Below, piece after piece: positions 6,733 to 13,628 of a stretch of 20,202 nt of DNA. The position numbers and the translations under genes were made by a program. Source of the stretch: an uncultured Oscillibacter sp. (GTDB taxonomy: Bacteria; Bacillota; Clostridia; Oscillospirales; Oscillospiraceae); the NCBI GenBank assembly GCA_910588175.1, contig CAJUQQ010000034.1:1-20202 (forward strand), in the 5' to 3' direction. Each line of letters opens with the position of its first letter. Position 1 is the stretch's first letter. The notes below the pieces were generated by a model. The model was given only the letters and a program-made list of their open reading frames with translations. It was not told the origin of the DNA and made no database searches.

Positions 6733-9027
6733 TTAATCGTTGATGAGCCCGGCCTCTTTGAACCTCCGATAGAGGATGTGAGGCGTCATCGGGCAGGAAT
6801 CAATGGCCACGCCGGTGGCGTTCAGAATGGCGTTCCGGATGGCCGGCGCGCCGGAGCAGGCCGGGGGCTCCCCCAGGGCCTTGGTGCCGTAAGGGCTGGT
6901 GGGCTCCGGGTTCTCCACAAAGCCCACCTCCAGAGTCGGGTGGTCCAGAAAGGTGGAGAGCTTGTAGTCCAGCAGATTGTTGTTCAGGGGCTTGCCGGTT
7001 TTCCCGTCAAACTTCAATTCCTCGCTTAGGCCGTAGCCGATGGCCATGGACATGCCGCCGTGGACCTGGGCCTCCGCCAGGGCGGGGTTGATCAGGGTAC
7101 CGCAGTCGTGGACGTTCACCATGCGCAGCAGCTTCACCTTGCACATGGGGATGTCCACCTCCACCTCCGCGAAGGAGCAGCCGAAGGAATAGGCGTTGGA
7201 CTTGATCTGGGCGGTGGTCTCGGCGGTGATATGCTGGCTGCTGACGGTGGAATAGAGGCTTTCCGCCGCCAGATCACCCAAGGTCTTCAAGACTCTGCCG
7301 TCGGATTTCCGGACAATCCGGCCGTCCTCCAAATCCAGGTTGGAAACAGGCATCCGGGTCTGCTCATGGGCAATGTTCAAGATCCGTTCCCGGAGCGCCA
7401 GAGCCGTCTGCATGATGGAAAAACCGCCGATGTAAGTCTGCCGGGAGGCATAGGCCCCGGTGCCGAAGGGGGTGATATCGGTGTCCTGGGTGGAGACCAC
7501 ATGTACGTCGCTGAGGGGAATTCCCACCGCGTCCGCCACCATCTGGGAGTAGGCGGTGTCACAGCCCTGGCCGATTTCCGTCTCGCCGGTCTGGAACTGG
7601 AGGGAGCCGTCCTGGTTCAACACCATGCGGCAAGAGGAGGACTCCAGGGAGATGGGCCACACGGCGGTGTTGTACCAGAACACCGCCAGCCCCACGCCCC
7701 GGCGGACCGGGCCGGTCTGATTCCGGTATTCCTCAAATTTCTTCCGGTAGTCCAGCTTCTCCAGGGCCTTGTCCATGCACTGGTTGAAGGTGTCGGCGTA
7801 GAGCTCGTTCTTGGAAAAGCCGTCCACATAGCCCACGGGCATCAGGTTCTTCCTTCGGAACTCCAGGGGAGACATGCCCAGGCGCAGACATATGTCGTCG
7901 ATATGGCTCTCCGCCGCGAACATGGCCTGGGGGATGCCGTAGCCCCGCATGGCCCCGGCGGAAGGCCGGTTCGTGTACACCGTCCAGCTGTCGCACTCCA
8001 CATTGGGGCAGGGATAGAGCTGGGGGAAGGCGTTCATGCCCTTGGCAACAATCCCGTGTCCGTGGGAGGCGTAGGCCCCCTGGTTGGAAAAGGCCTCCAG
8101 CTTCCGGGCGACCAGCGTGCCGTCGGGCCGGACATAGGAGATGATATGGGTGCGGATAGCGTGGCGGACCCGGTTGGAAACAAAGGTCTCCTCCCGGCTG
8201 CACTCCAGCTTCACCAGCCGTCCCCCCACCTGGGTGGAGCACCAGGCGCAGAGGGGCTCGTACAGCGCATCCTGCTTGTTGCCGAAGCCGCCGCCGATAT
8301 AGGGCTTGATGATGCGCACCTTGCCCCAGGGAATTCCCAAGGCCTGGCCCACCACCCGGCGGATAATGTGGGGAATCTGGGTAGAGCTGACCACCACTAC
8401 CCGGCCCGCCTCCTCGTAGGCGAAGCAGCCGTGGTTCTCAATATGGCAGTGCTGCACGGTGGGGGTGTCGTACCAGCCCTCCACCTTGATCAGGCCGGGC
8501 TCCTGCCGGGCGGTCTCGTAGTCTCCCCGGCGCACATCGGTGTGGGCCAGAATGTTGTTCCGGCAGCTCTCCTGAATTTGAGGCGCGCCGTCCTTCATGG
8601 CCTCCTGCGCGTCCAGAACAAAGGGCAGCTCCTCGTATTCCACCCGGATGGCCCGGACAGCCTGGGACGCGGCCACCTCATCCTCCGCGATGACCACCGC
8701 CACCTCGTCGCCGTAATAGCGGACATGCCGGTTCAGCAGCTTTCGGTCCGCCACATCCTGGTGGCCGGGGTCCAAAGACCAAGGATGCCCCGCCGTGGGA
8801 AATGCGATGTCTGGCACATCGAAGCAGGTCAGAACCTTCACCACGCCGGGGACGGCCTCCGCCGCCGCGGTGTCCACGGACTTTACAAAGCCATGGGCAA
8901 TGGTGGAATGGCAGATTTTCACGATCAGCGCGCCGCGGTCACAGAGGTCGTCCATGTACTTGGCACGGCCTGTGGCCTTTTCATAGGCGTCCACGCGCTG
9001 TACGCTCTTGCCGACGCTTTTGCTCAT
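6733..9027 (-). CDS. xdhA: Xanthine dehydrogenase molybdenum-binding subunit XdhA
   Basis: Molybdopterin-cytosine-dinucleotide-binding subunit of 764 residues, very close in motifs to E. coli XdhA (about 750 residues). It hydroxylates hypoxanthine and xanthine in the cytoplasm. Motifs: GRAKYMDD near the N-terminus, GGGFGNKQD at 245-253, PSAGAMRGYG with Arg361 (matching the substrate-binding Arg of xanthine oxidases), GQGCDT, and catalytic-base Glu720 in GEPPACSGAPA. The position of bovine Glu802 is Gln252 here, as I recall it being in E. coli XdhA. ATG 9027 follows AAGGAGGG on the minus strand. This is the first gene of the xdhABC operon, divergent from the mocA-like gene. A TGTAAT -10 is visible upstream without a good -35. 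The exact purine preference cannot be read from sequence. Confidence 0.96.
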   Translation of the reverse strand: MSKSVGKSVQRVDAYEKATGRAKYMDDLCDRGALIVKICHSTIAHGFVKSVDTAAAEAVPGVVKVLTCFDVPDIAFPTAGHPWSLDPGHQDVADRKLLNRHVRYYGDEVAVVIAEDEVAASQAVRAIRVEYEELPFVLDAQEAMKDGAPQIQESCRNNILAHTDVRRGDYETARQEPGLIKVEGWYDTPTVQHCHIENHGCFAYEEAGRVVVVSSTQIPHIIRRVVGQALGIPWGKVRIIKPYIGGGFGNKQDALYEPLCAWCSTQVGGRLVKLECSREETFVSNRVRHAIRTHIISYVRPDGTLVARKLEAFSNQGAYASHGHGIVAKGMNAFPQLYPCPNVECDSWTVYTNRPSAGAMRGYGIPQAMFAAESHIDDICLRLGMSPLEFRRKNLMPVGYVDGFSKNELYADTFNQCMDKALEKLDYRKKFEEYRNQTGPVRRGVGLAVFWYNTAVWPISLESSSCRMVLNQDGSLQFQTGETEIGQGCDTAYSQMVADAVGIPLSDVHVVSTQDTDITPFGTGAYASRQTYIGGFSIMQTALALRERILNIAHEQTRMPVSNLDLEDGRIVRKSDGRVLKTLGDLAAESLYSTVSSQHITAETTAQIKSNAYSFGCSFAEVEVDIPMCKVKLLRMVNVHDCGTLINPALAEAQVHGGMSMAIGYGLSEELKFDGKTGKPLNNNLLDYKLSTFLDHPTLEVGFVENPEPTSPYGTKALGEPPACSGAPAIRNAILNATGVAIDSCPMTPHILYRRFKEAGLIND

Positions 9028-9066
9028 TGGGTGCCCTCCTTTTTCTATTACAACTTTGCTCCCGGG

Positions 9067-9080
9067 AAAGGGGTCCCTTG
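9067..9080. promoter_or_regulatory. Candidate operator AAAGG-N4-CCTT between xdhA and the mocA-like gene
   Basis: AAGGG-GT-CCCTT is a short perfect inverted repeat within 9067-9080 that touches the -35 hexamer of the mocA-like promoter. It shares the pattern AAAGG-N4-CCTT with the perfect palindrome at 12545-12560 in front of the selenium-type hydroxylase. A common purine or molybdenum regulator is possible, but the motif is short and this is inference. Confidence 0.35.
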
Positions 9081-9107
9081 ACTGGACGGGAGAAAAGAGG
9101 ATATACT
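9078..9107 (+). promoter_or_regulatory. Promoter of the mocA-like gene
   Basis: TTGACT (9078-9083), an 18-base spacer and TATACT (9102-9107) form a good sigma-A promoter. Its predicted start lies about 40 bases before the gene. Confidence 0.75.
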
Positions 9108-9152
9108 ACTTGCGATGGATACAAACAGCGGACCAAAACGGGAGGAAACTGC

Positions 9153-9740
9153 ATGGTGTTAAAAACAGGCTGTGTTGTCATGGCGGCGGGAAACGCCCGG
9201 CGCTTCGGAGAAAACAAGCTGGCCGCCAGAGCCGGGGGCCGGAGCCTGATCCGCCGGGCGCTGGAGGCAATTCCCGGAGAGGCGCTGGAACAGGTGGCGG
9301 TTGTGACCCAATACCCGGAGATTCTGAAACTGGCGGAGGCGTTCCGCTTTTCCGCCGTCCGGAACGAACATCCGGACTGGGGCATCAGCCACACCATCCG
9401 GCTGGGGCTGGAGGCCCTGGGAGACTGCGACGGCGCCATGTTCCTGGTCAGCGACCAGCCCCTCTTGCGGCGGGAGAGCGTCCGGGCCCTGGCGGATCTG
9501 TGGCGCGCTCATCCGGACCGCATCGCCGCCCTGGCCCACGGCGGGGTCCGGGGAAATCCCTGTATCTTCCCCGCCCGGTTTTTCCCGGAGCTGCTGGAGC
9601 TCCGGGAGGACCACGGCGGAAATACCGTCATCCGGCGGCACGAGGAGTCTCTGATTCTGCTGGAGGTTCCGGCGGAGGAGCTGACGGATGTGGACACGCC
9701 AGAGGCCCTTCACCGGCTGGGATTCAAAAACGAAGCTTGA
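9153..9740 (+). CDS. mocA: MocA-like molybdenum cofactor cytidylyltransferase
   Basis: NTP-transferase-3 family protein of 195 residues, matching MocA/YgfJ size. MocA attaches CMP to molybdopterin to make the cytosine dinucleotide cofactor used by xanthine-dehydrogenase-type enzymes. Motifs: nucleotide-binding MAAGNARRFGENKL (10-23), HPDWGISHTIRLGL (73-86), the metal-binding SDQP (100-103) and TDVDTPE near the C-terminus. ATG 9153 follows GGGAGG by about eight bases. It sits between two molybdenum hydroxylase loci, divergent from xdhA and convergent with the one-piece hydroxylase, which strongly supports a cofactor role over MobA or a sugar nucleotide function. YgfJ-type genes are also a regular neighbour of selenium-dependent molybdenum hydroxylases. 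No T-rich terminator is visible after it. Confidence 0.88.
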   Translation: MVLKTGCVVMAAGNARRFGENKLAARAGGRSLIRRALEAIPGEALEQVAVVTQYPEILKLAEAFRFSAVRNEHPDWGISHTIRLGLEALGDCDGAMFLVSDQPLLRRESVRALADLWRAHPDRIAALAHGGVRGNPCIFPARFFPELLELREDHGGNTVIRRHEESLILLEVPAEELTDVDTPEALHRLGFKNEA

Positions 9741-9871
9741 AGCGCCGGGGAGGCCCCGCCATCGCGCCCCTTCCCCCACAAGGGAAGCGCCGCGTCCATA
9801 AAGACCGCCCCGGCGGGCAAACGGGAACACGGGCAGAGCGCCTCCGCATTCCCTGCCACCGGGAAGAGAAG

Positions 9872-9931
9872 CCCCCTCTTAGCTCCCTTCGCAAAGGGAG
9901 CCGGTACGGCGAAGCCGTGAGGGCGTCCCTT
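9872..9931. repeat. Palindromic intergenic repeat between convergent genes
   Basis: Two hairpins lie side by side: GCTCCCTT-CGCA-AAGGGAGC (9882-9901) and ACGGC-GAA-GCCGT (9906-9918). The wording, with AAAGGGAGCCGG followed by CGGCGAAGCCGTGA, resembles a dispersed REP/MITE-like repeat I associate with Faecalibacterium- and Flavonifractor-type genomes; that is from memory. The rest of 9741-9941 is GC-rich and holds no gene. The element could terminate transcription from both sides but lacks a T run. Confidence 0.6.
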
Positions 9932-9941
9932 CCGGATGGCT

Positions 9942-12491
9942 TTATTTTTTGCTGTAGGGCGTTCCCTCCAGGGGCAGAGAGGTGCGGCGCTTGCCGTCGT
10001 AGCGGTAATAGGCGTCGGCGATGGCAGGAGCGGTGGGAATGGAGGTGATCTCTCCAATGCCGATAGCCCCGCAGGCCACGTCCAGCCCCTCCTTCTCCAC
10101 GATGATGGGGACGATCTCGGGAATCTGGTTTGCCCGGAACAGGCCCAGGGTGCCGAATTTCACATTGGGCCTGCAGTCCTCCAGGGGATAGCGCTCGGTC
10201 AGCGCGTAGCCCATGGACATCACCACACCGCCCTCAATCTGGCCTTCAACCGAGAGGGGATTCACCGCCTTGCCCACGTCGTGCGCGGCCACGATCTGCT
10301 TCAGCTTTCCGTCCTCATCCAGAACGCACAGCTGGGTGGCGTAACCGTAGGCAATGTGGCTGACGGGGTTGGGCACGTCGGCCCCCATGGGGTCTGTCTT
10401 GCCCAGGTACTCGCCGTAGAATTCCCGTCCGTTCAGGGAGGCGAGGCCTCCCTGCTCCAGGGCCGCCTTCAATCCCTCGCAGGCCCGGCGGCAGGCCTCG
10501 CCGGTAAACAACGTCTGGCGGGAGCCGGAGGTGGTGCCGGAGTCCGGCGCGGAATACGTATTGGAACGCTCGTAAATCACGTCCTCGTGCCGAAGGCCCG
10601 TCCGGTCACAGATCATCTGAGTCAGCACCGTACCAAGACCCTGTCCGATGCAGGAGGCTCCGGCATAGATATGGACCTTGCCGTCCTCCACCGTCAGGCG
10701 GACCCGGCCCGTGTCCGGGATGCCCACGCCTACGCCGGCGTTCTTCATGGCGCAGGCGAGACCGGCGTATTTGGCCTTCTCATAATAGGGCTTCACCGCC
10801 TCCAGCGTCTCCGCAAGGCCGGTGGACGCATCCACAATCTGACCGTTGGGCAACTCCTGCCCCGGGCGGATGGCGTTGCGGTAGCGAATCTCCCAAGGGC
10901 TGATGCCAATCAGGTCCGCCATCTGGTTCAGCAGGCTCTCAATGCAGAAGCAGGTCTGGGTGACGCCAAAGCCCCGGAAGGCTCCGGCGGGGGGATTGTT
11001 GGTGTAATAGGCCCAGCCGTCAATTTCGAAGTTCTGGTAGTTATAGGGCCCGGCGGCGTGGGTGCAGGCCCGCTCCAGCACCGGAGCGCCCAGGGAGGCA
11101 TAAGCCCCCGTGTCGGCAATGACCTCGGCGGCCACGCCCTGAATGATGCCGTTTTCATCACAGCCCAGGGAGAACTCCATCTCCATGGGATGACGCTTGG
11201 GATGGATCAGCAGGCTCTCCGCCCGGGTGAGCTTTATCTTCACCGGGCGCTTGGTCAAATAGGCCACCAGGGCGGCGTGGTGCTGGACCGTCACGTCCTC
11301 CTTACCGCCGAAGCCGCCGCCCACCAGGCAGTTCCGCACCTTCACCTTCTCCGCCGGAAGGCCCAGCATCCCCATGGTCTCGTGCTGGGTGTCATAGGCT
11401 CCCTGGTCCGTGGAAAGAACCATGACCCCGTCCCCGTCCGGATAAGCCACGGCGCACTCCGGCTCCAAAAAGGCGTGCTCCGTCCAGGGTGTGTAGAACC
11501 GCTGGGTCAGCATGTATTTGCTCTTGGCAATGGCCTCCGCCGGGTTTCCCCGCTGGATGTGCTTGTGGGTCAGCAAGTTCCCGTCCCGGTGGACCAGCGG
11601 CGCGTCGGGCAGCATGGCCTCCCGGGGGCTGCGGACCATGGGCAGCTCCTCATAATCCACCTTCACCAGGGCCTTGGCCTGGGTCAAAATCTCCTGGGTC
11701 TCGGCGGCTACGACGCAGATGGCGTCCCCCAGATAATGGGTGATATCTCCCACGGCGATCATGGTGTCCCAGTCTTTTTTCAAATGGCCCACCTTGTTGC
11801 TGCCGGGGATATCGGCGGCTGTGAAAACCCCCACCACGCCGGGAAGCGCCCTGGCCTCCTCCGCGTGAATCGCCAGGACCCGCGCCCTGGGGTACTGGGA
11901 GCGGACGGCGGAGGCGTAAATCATGCCGTCCATATACACGTCATCGGGGTAAATTCCCGTGCCGGTGACCTTCTCCTCCACGTCCACCCGGGGCACTCTG
12001 GCCCCCAGGGACCAATCGGAGGGAGCCTCGGGTACCTCTCCGGCCCGGAACAGCTCCGCCGCCAGAAGAATGGCGTCGATGATCTTCACATAGCCGGTAC
12101 ACCGGCAGATGTTGTTGCGGATGGCAAAGGCCGCCTCTTCCCGGGTGGGATTCCGGTTCCCGTCCAAAAGGGCCTTGGCGCACATCACCATGCCGGGGAT
12201 GCAGAAGCCGCACTGGACCGCTCCCGCCTGGCCGAAGGCGTATGTATAGACCCGCTTTTCAAAGTCCGTCAAACCCTCCACCGTGAGGACGCTCTTTCCC
12301 TCCAGCTTGTCTGTCTGCGGAATGCAGGCCCGGGTGGGCTTGCCGTCGATCAGCACCGTGCAGGTGCCGCAGGCGCCCTCGCTGCACCCGTCCTTTACGG
12401 AGGTCAGGCCCAAATCGTCCCGCAGGAAGCGAATCAGTTTCCGGTTGTTCTCCACGGTCACAGGTCTGCCGTTTACGGTAAATGCCGCCAT
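9942..12491 (-). CDS. One-piece [2Fe-2S]-molybdenum hydroxylase (selenium-dependent xanthine dehydrogenase type)
   Basis: Single polypeptide of 849 residues fusing the iron-sulfur and molybdenum domains, without an FAD domain. The N-terminus has Cys36, Cys41, Cys44, Cys56 and Cys94, Cys97, Cys129, Cys131 for two [2Fe-2S] clusters. The molybdenum part has GGGFGGKED (391-399, with Glu398 where bovine xanthine oxidase has Glu802), FRGFG with Arg506, and Glu814 in GIGEITSIPTAP as catalytic base. Architecture and length fit the selenium-dependent xanthine dehydrogenase family; selenium there is a labile ligand, so no in-frame UGA is expected. The ATG at 12491 follows AAGGAG on the minus strand; a longer in-frame version to 12563 lacks that site and would start upstream of the likely transcript. 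An aldehyde oxidoreductase is the main alternative. An electron acceptor must come from elsewhere, possibly XdhB. Confidence 0.88.
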   Translation of the reverse strand: MAAFTVNGRPVTVENNRKLIRFLRDDLGLTSVKDGCSEGACGTCTVLIDGKPTRACIPQTDKLEGKSVLTVEGLTDFEKRVYTYAFGQAGAVQCGFCIPGMVMCAKALLDGNRNPTREEAAFAIRNNICRCTGYVKIIDAILLAAELFRAGEVPEAPSDWSLGARVPRVDVEEKVTGTGIYPDDVYMDGMIYASAVRSQYPRARVLAIHAEEARALPGVVGVFTAADIPGSNKVGHLKKDWDTMIAVGDITHYLGDAICVVAAETQEILTQAKALVKVDYEELPMVRSPREAMLPDAPLVHRDGNLLTHKHIQRGNPAEAIAKSKYMLTQRFYTPWTEHAFLEPECAVAYPDGDGVMVLSTDQGAYDTQHETMGMLGLPAEKVKVRNCLVGGGFGGKEDVTVQHHAALVAYLTKRPVKIKLTRAESLLIHPKRHPMEMEFSLGCDENGIIQGVAAEVIADTGAYASLGAPVLERACTHAAGPYNYQNFEIDGWAYYTNNPPAGAFRGFGVTQTCFCIESLLNQMADLIGISPWEIRYRNAIRPGQELPNGQIVDASTGLAETLEAVKPYYEKAKYAGLACAMKNAGVGVGIPDTGRVRLTVEDGKVHIYAGASCIGQGLGTVLTQMICDRTGLRHEDVIYERSNTYSAPDSGTTSGSRQTLFTGEACRRACEGLKAALEQGGLASLNGREFYGEYLGKTDPMGADVPNPVSHIAYGYATQLCVLDEDGKLKQIVAAHDVGKAVNPLSVEGQIEGGVVMSMGYALTERYPLEDCRPNVKFGTLGLFRANQIPEIVPIIVEKEGLDVACGAIGIGEITSIPTAPAIADAYYRYDGKRRTSLPLEGTPYSKK

Positions 12492-12544
12492 AAAAACTCC
12501 TTGCTTCCGTGCCCGCCCTCGGTCCCACGGCCATGTTGTATTCA

Positions 12545-12560
12545 GAAAGGTCAACCTTTC
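12545..12560. promoter_or_regulatory. Perfect palindrome at the start of the hydroxylase transcript
   Basis: GAAAGGT-CA-ACCTTTC is a perfect 7-bp inverted repeat just downstream of the minus-strand -10, covering roughly +5 to +20. This is a typical repressor operator position. It shares AAAGG-N4-CCTT with 9067-9080. The regulator is unknown. Confidence 0.55.
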
Positions 12561-12571
12561 CATTATTGTAC

Positions 12572-12600
12572 ATTATACATGAACCTGTCCCGGCACGCAA
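12572..12600 (-). promoter_or_regulatory. Promoter of the one-piece molybdenum hydroxylase
   Basis: On the minus strand a perfect -10 TATAAT (12577-12572) is preceded at 17 bases by TTGCGT (12600-12595). Transcription would begin near 12565, leaving a leader of about 75 bases. I found no recognisable Moco or purine riboswitch in that leader. Confidence 0.7.
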
Positions 12601-12624
12601 CCTCACTTTTGTCATTTCGTTATT

Positions 12625-13263
12625 CTATCTATAGTCGAACGCTGGAAGCTCCCATCCCACCGCCAGAGCGCCCTGCCGAACGGAAATCTGAGCCTGCCGC
12701 TCCAGAATGTGGTTGCTGACCCCCAGGGGAAAATCCGGGGTCAGCACGGCGTCCTCCAAAGGATATTGCACGCCGGACTCGCCGACCCCCACCGCCCGGT
12801 CTCCCAGGCAGAACACCGAGAGAAGGCCCCACTCCACCGTCCGCTCCACCTGGATGGCCTCATTTTCGATGACCGTCCAGACAAAATCGTCTCCAAAGAG
12901 GAAGCCCCTGGCCCCTCTCCGGCGGAGAAACAGCAGGGATTGGAGATTCGCCAGAGTGTGGTCCAGTCGTTTGCCGCCGGTGCCGCCATAGATCAAGAAA
13001 TCCGTACAGCCCCGCTCCAGCCCCGCGCGGACGGCGGCCAGGGTGTCCGTGTCGTCCTTCTCCACCGGCAGTCGGCGGACATGGGCGAAGTCCTTCGGAG
13101 GCTCCATCGAATCGAAATCCCCGATCAGCAGGTCCGGCTTGACACACTCCCGCAGGCAGACCTGATAGCCCGCGTCGGCGGCAATGACAAAGTCGCCGGG
13201 ATCACCGGGACGCTCCCGCAGTCCGTAAAAACTCCCGGCGGCGAAAATGACGCAGCGTTTCAT
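12625..13263 (-). CDS. Thiamine pyrophosphokinase
   Basis: Cytoplasmic enzyme of 212 residues that transfers pyrophosphate from ATP to thiamine to make thiamine diphosphate. Key motifs: GDFDS (48-52), KDDTDT (69-74) and GGTGGKRLDHTLANL (93-107), all hallmark active-site segments of the family. A C-terminal beta-sandwich thiamine-binding domain follows, with GLLSVFCLGD and LGVSNHI. I start it at ATG 13263, which follows AAGGAG on the minus strand and begins with MKRCVIFAAGSF; a longer in-frame version has no ribosome site. It lies upstream of the molybdenum hydroxylase on the same strand, but that gene has its own promoter, so the two are probably independent. A TATAAT -10 (13297-13292, minus strand) is visible upstream with a poor -35. 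Confidence 0.93.
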   Translation of the reverse strand: MKRCVIFAAGSFYGLRERPGDPGDFVIAADAGYQVCLRECVKPDLLIGDFDSMEPPKDFAHVRRLPVEKDDTDTLAAVRAGLERGCTDFLIYGGTGGKRLDHTLANLQSLLFLRRRGARGFLFGDDFVWTVIENEAIQVERTVEWGLLSVFCLGDRAVGVGESGVQYPLEDAVLTPDFPLGVSNHILERQAQISVRQGALAVGWELPAFDYR

Positions 13264-13365
13264 AGGAACTCTCCTTGCGTTTGATGCTCTGATTATACTA
13301 TTAAAATTTAGAAAAGGCCAGCGGCTTTCCAAGGAAATTTTCCGGTAAAAAATGTATCCTCCCTC

Positions 13366-13394
13366 TTGACAAGAACTTTTGTTCGAGTTACAAT
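13366..13394 (+). promoter_or_regulatory. Strong sigma-A promoter of the SOS-type operon
   Basis: A perfect -35 TTGACA (13366-13371), a 17-base spacer and TACAAT (13389-13394). This is the best promoter in the window, which is typical of genes held off by a repressor. Two LexA-type boxes overlap it. Confidence 0.92.
13373..13384. promoter_or_regulatory. DinR/LexA box 1
   Basis: GAAC-TTTT-GTTC is a perfect match to the Gram-positive DinR/LexA core GAAC-N4-GTTC and lies in the spacer between the -35 and -10 hexamers, where bound LexA would block RNA polymerase. Confidence 0.85.
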
Positions 13395-13400
13395 ATCATC

Positions 13401-13412
13401 GAACAAAGTTTC
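13401..13412. promoter_or_regulatory. DinR/LexA box 2 (one mismatch)
   Basis: CGAAC-AAAG-TTTC (GAAC at 13401) differs from GAAC-N4-GTTC at one base and covers the predicted transcription start. It is 28 bases downstream of box 1. The two boxes also form a larger imperfect dyad (TTTGTTCGA and TCGAACAAA). Confidence 0.6.
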
Positions 13413-13439
13413 TATATCAAAACCAGGAGGGATTTCTCT

Positions 13440-13628
13440 ATGACCGGATGGACGTTTTTTTTCCTTATCCTGGGCACGGCCGTTCTGACCGCCCAGCTCT
13501 TCCGCCTGATCGACCTCATCGAGCGGCCCTCCCGGCGGAGCCGCCGGGAAATGGCGCTGCCCGCGACCTGGAATATCCGGCTGTGGGACAGTCTTCTGAA
13601 CACACGATGGACGTTCTGGAAAAGCTGA
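13440..13628 (+). CDS. Small single-pass membrane protein, first gene of SOS-type operon
   Basis: Protein of 62 residues that I do not recognise. Residues about 3-22 form one hydrophobic segment (WTFFFLILGTAVLTAQLF), followed by RLIDLIERPSRRSRRE, whose many Arg residues predict a cytoplasmic C-terminus. The tail is Trp-rich. The start is well supported: AGGAGG at 13425-13430, nine bases before ATG, directly behind the LexA-boxed promoter. The last 22 bases overlap the radical SAM gene in another frame, and that gene has no good ribosome site, so its translation probably depends on this one. By context it could be an SOS-induced membrane effector, such as a division inhibitor like YneA or SidA, but there is no sequence similarity I can point to. 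A purely translational leader role is the alternative. Confidence 0.7.
   Translation: MTGWTFFFLILGTAVLTAQLFRLIDLIERPSRRSRREMALPATWNIRLWDSLLNTRWTFWKS

Noticed and set aside
7060..9081. Very long plus-strand open frame opposite xdhA
   Set aside because: Shadow of the GC-rich xdhA gene; Gly/Val/His-rich composition, no ribosome site and no family motifs.
12492..12563. Longer start of the one-piece hydroxylase at 12563
   Set aside because: It would begin at or before the predicted transcription start and lacks a ribosome site; AAGGAG precedes ATG 12491.
12492..12565. Molybdenum-cofactor or purine riboswitch in the hydroxylase leader
   Set aside because: The leader is about 75 bases and shows only the operator-like palindrome; no conserved riboswitch core was recognised.
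9936..12719. 927-codon plus-strand open frame opposite the one-piece hydroxylase
   Set aside because: Shadow frame; the opposite strand has all cofactor-binding motifs in order.
13379..13606. In-frame upstream extension of the radical SAM gene (76 codons)
   Set aside because: Its start overlaps the promoter itself, the residues look like antisense-type low-complexity protein, and the family start MDVLEKL occurs at 13607.
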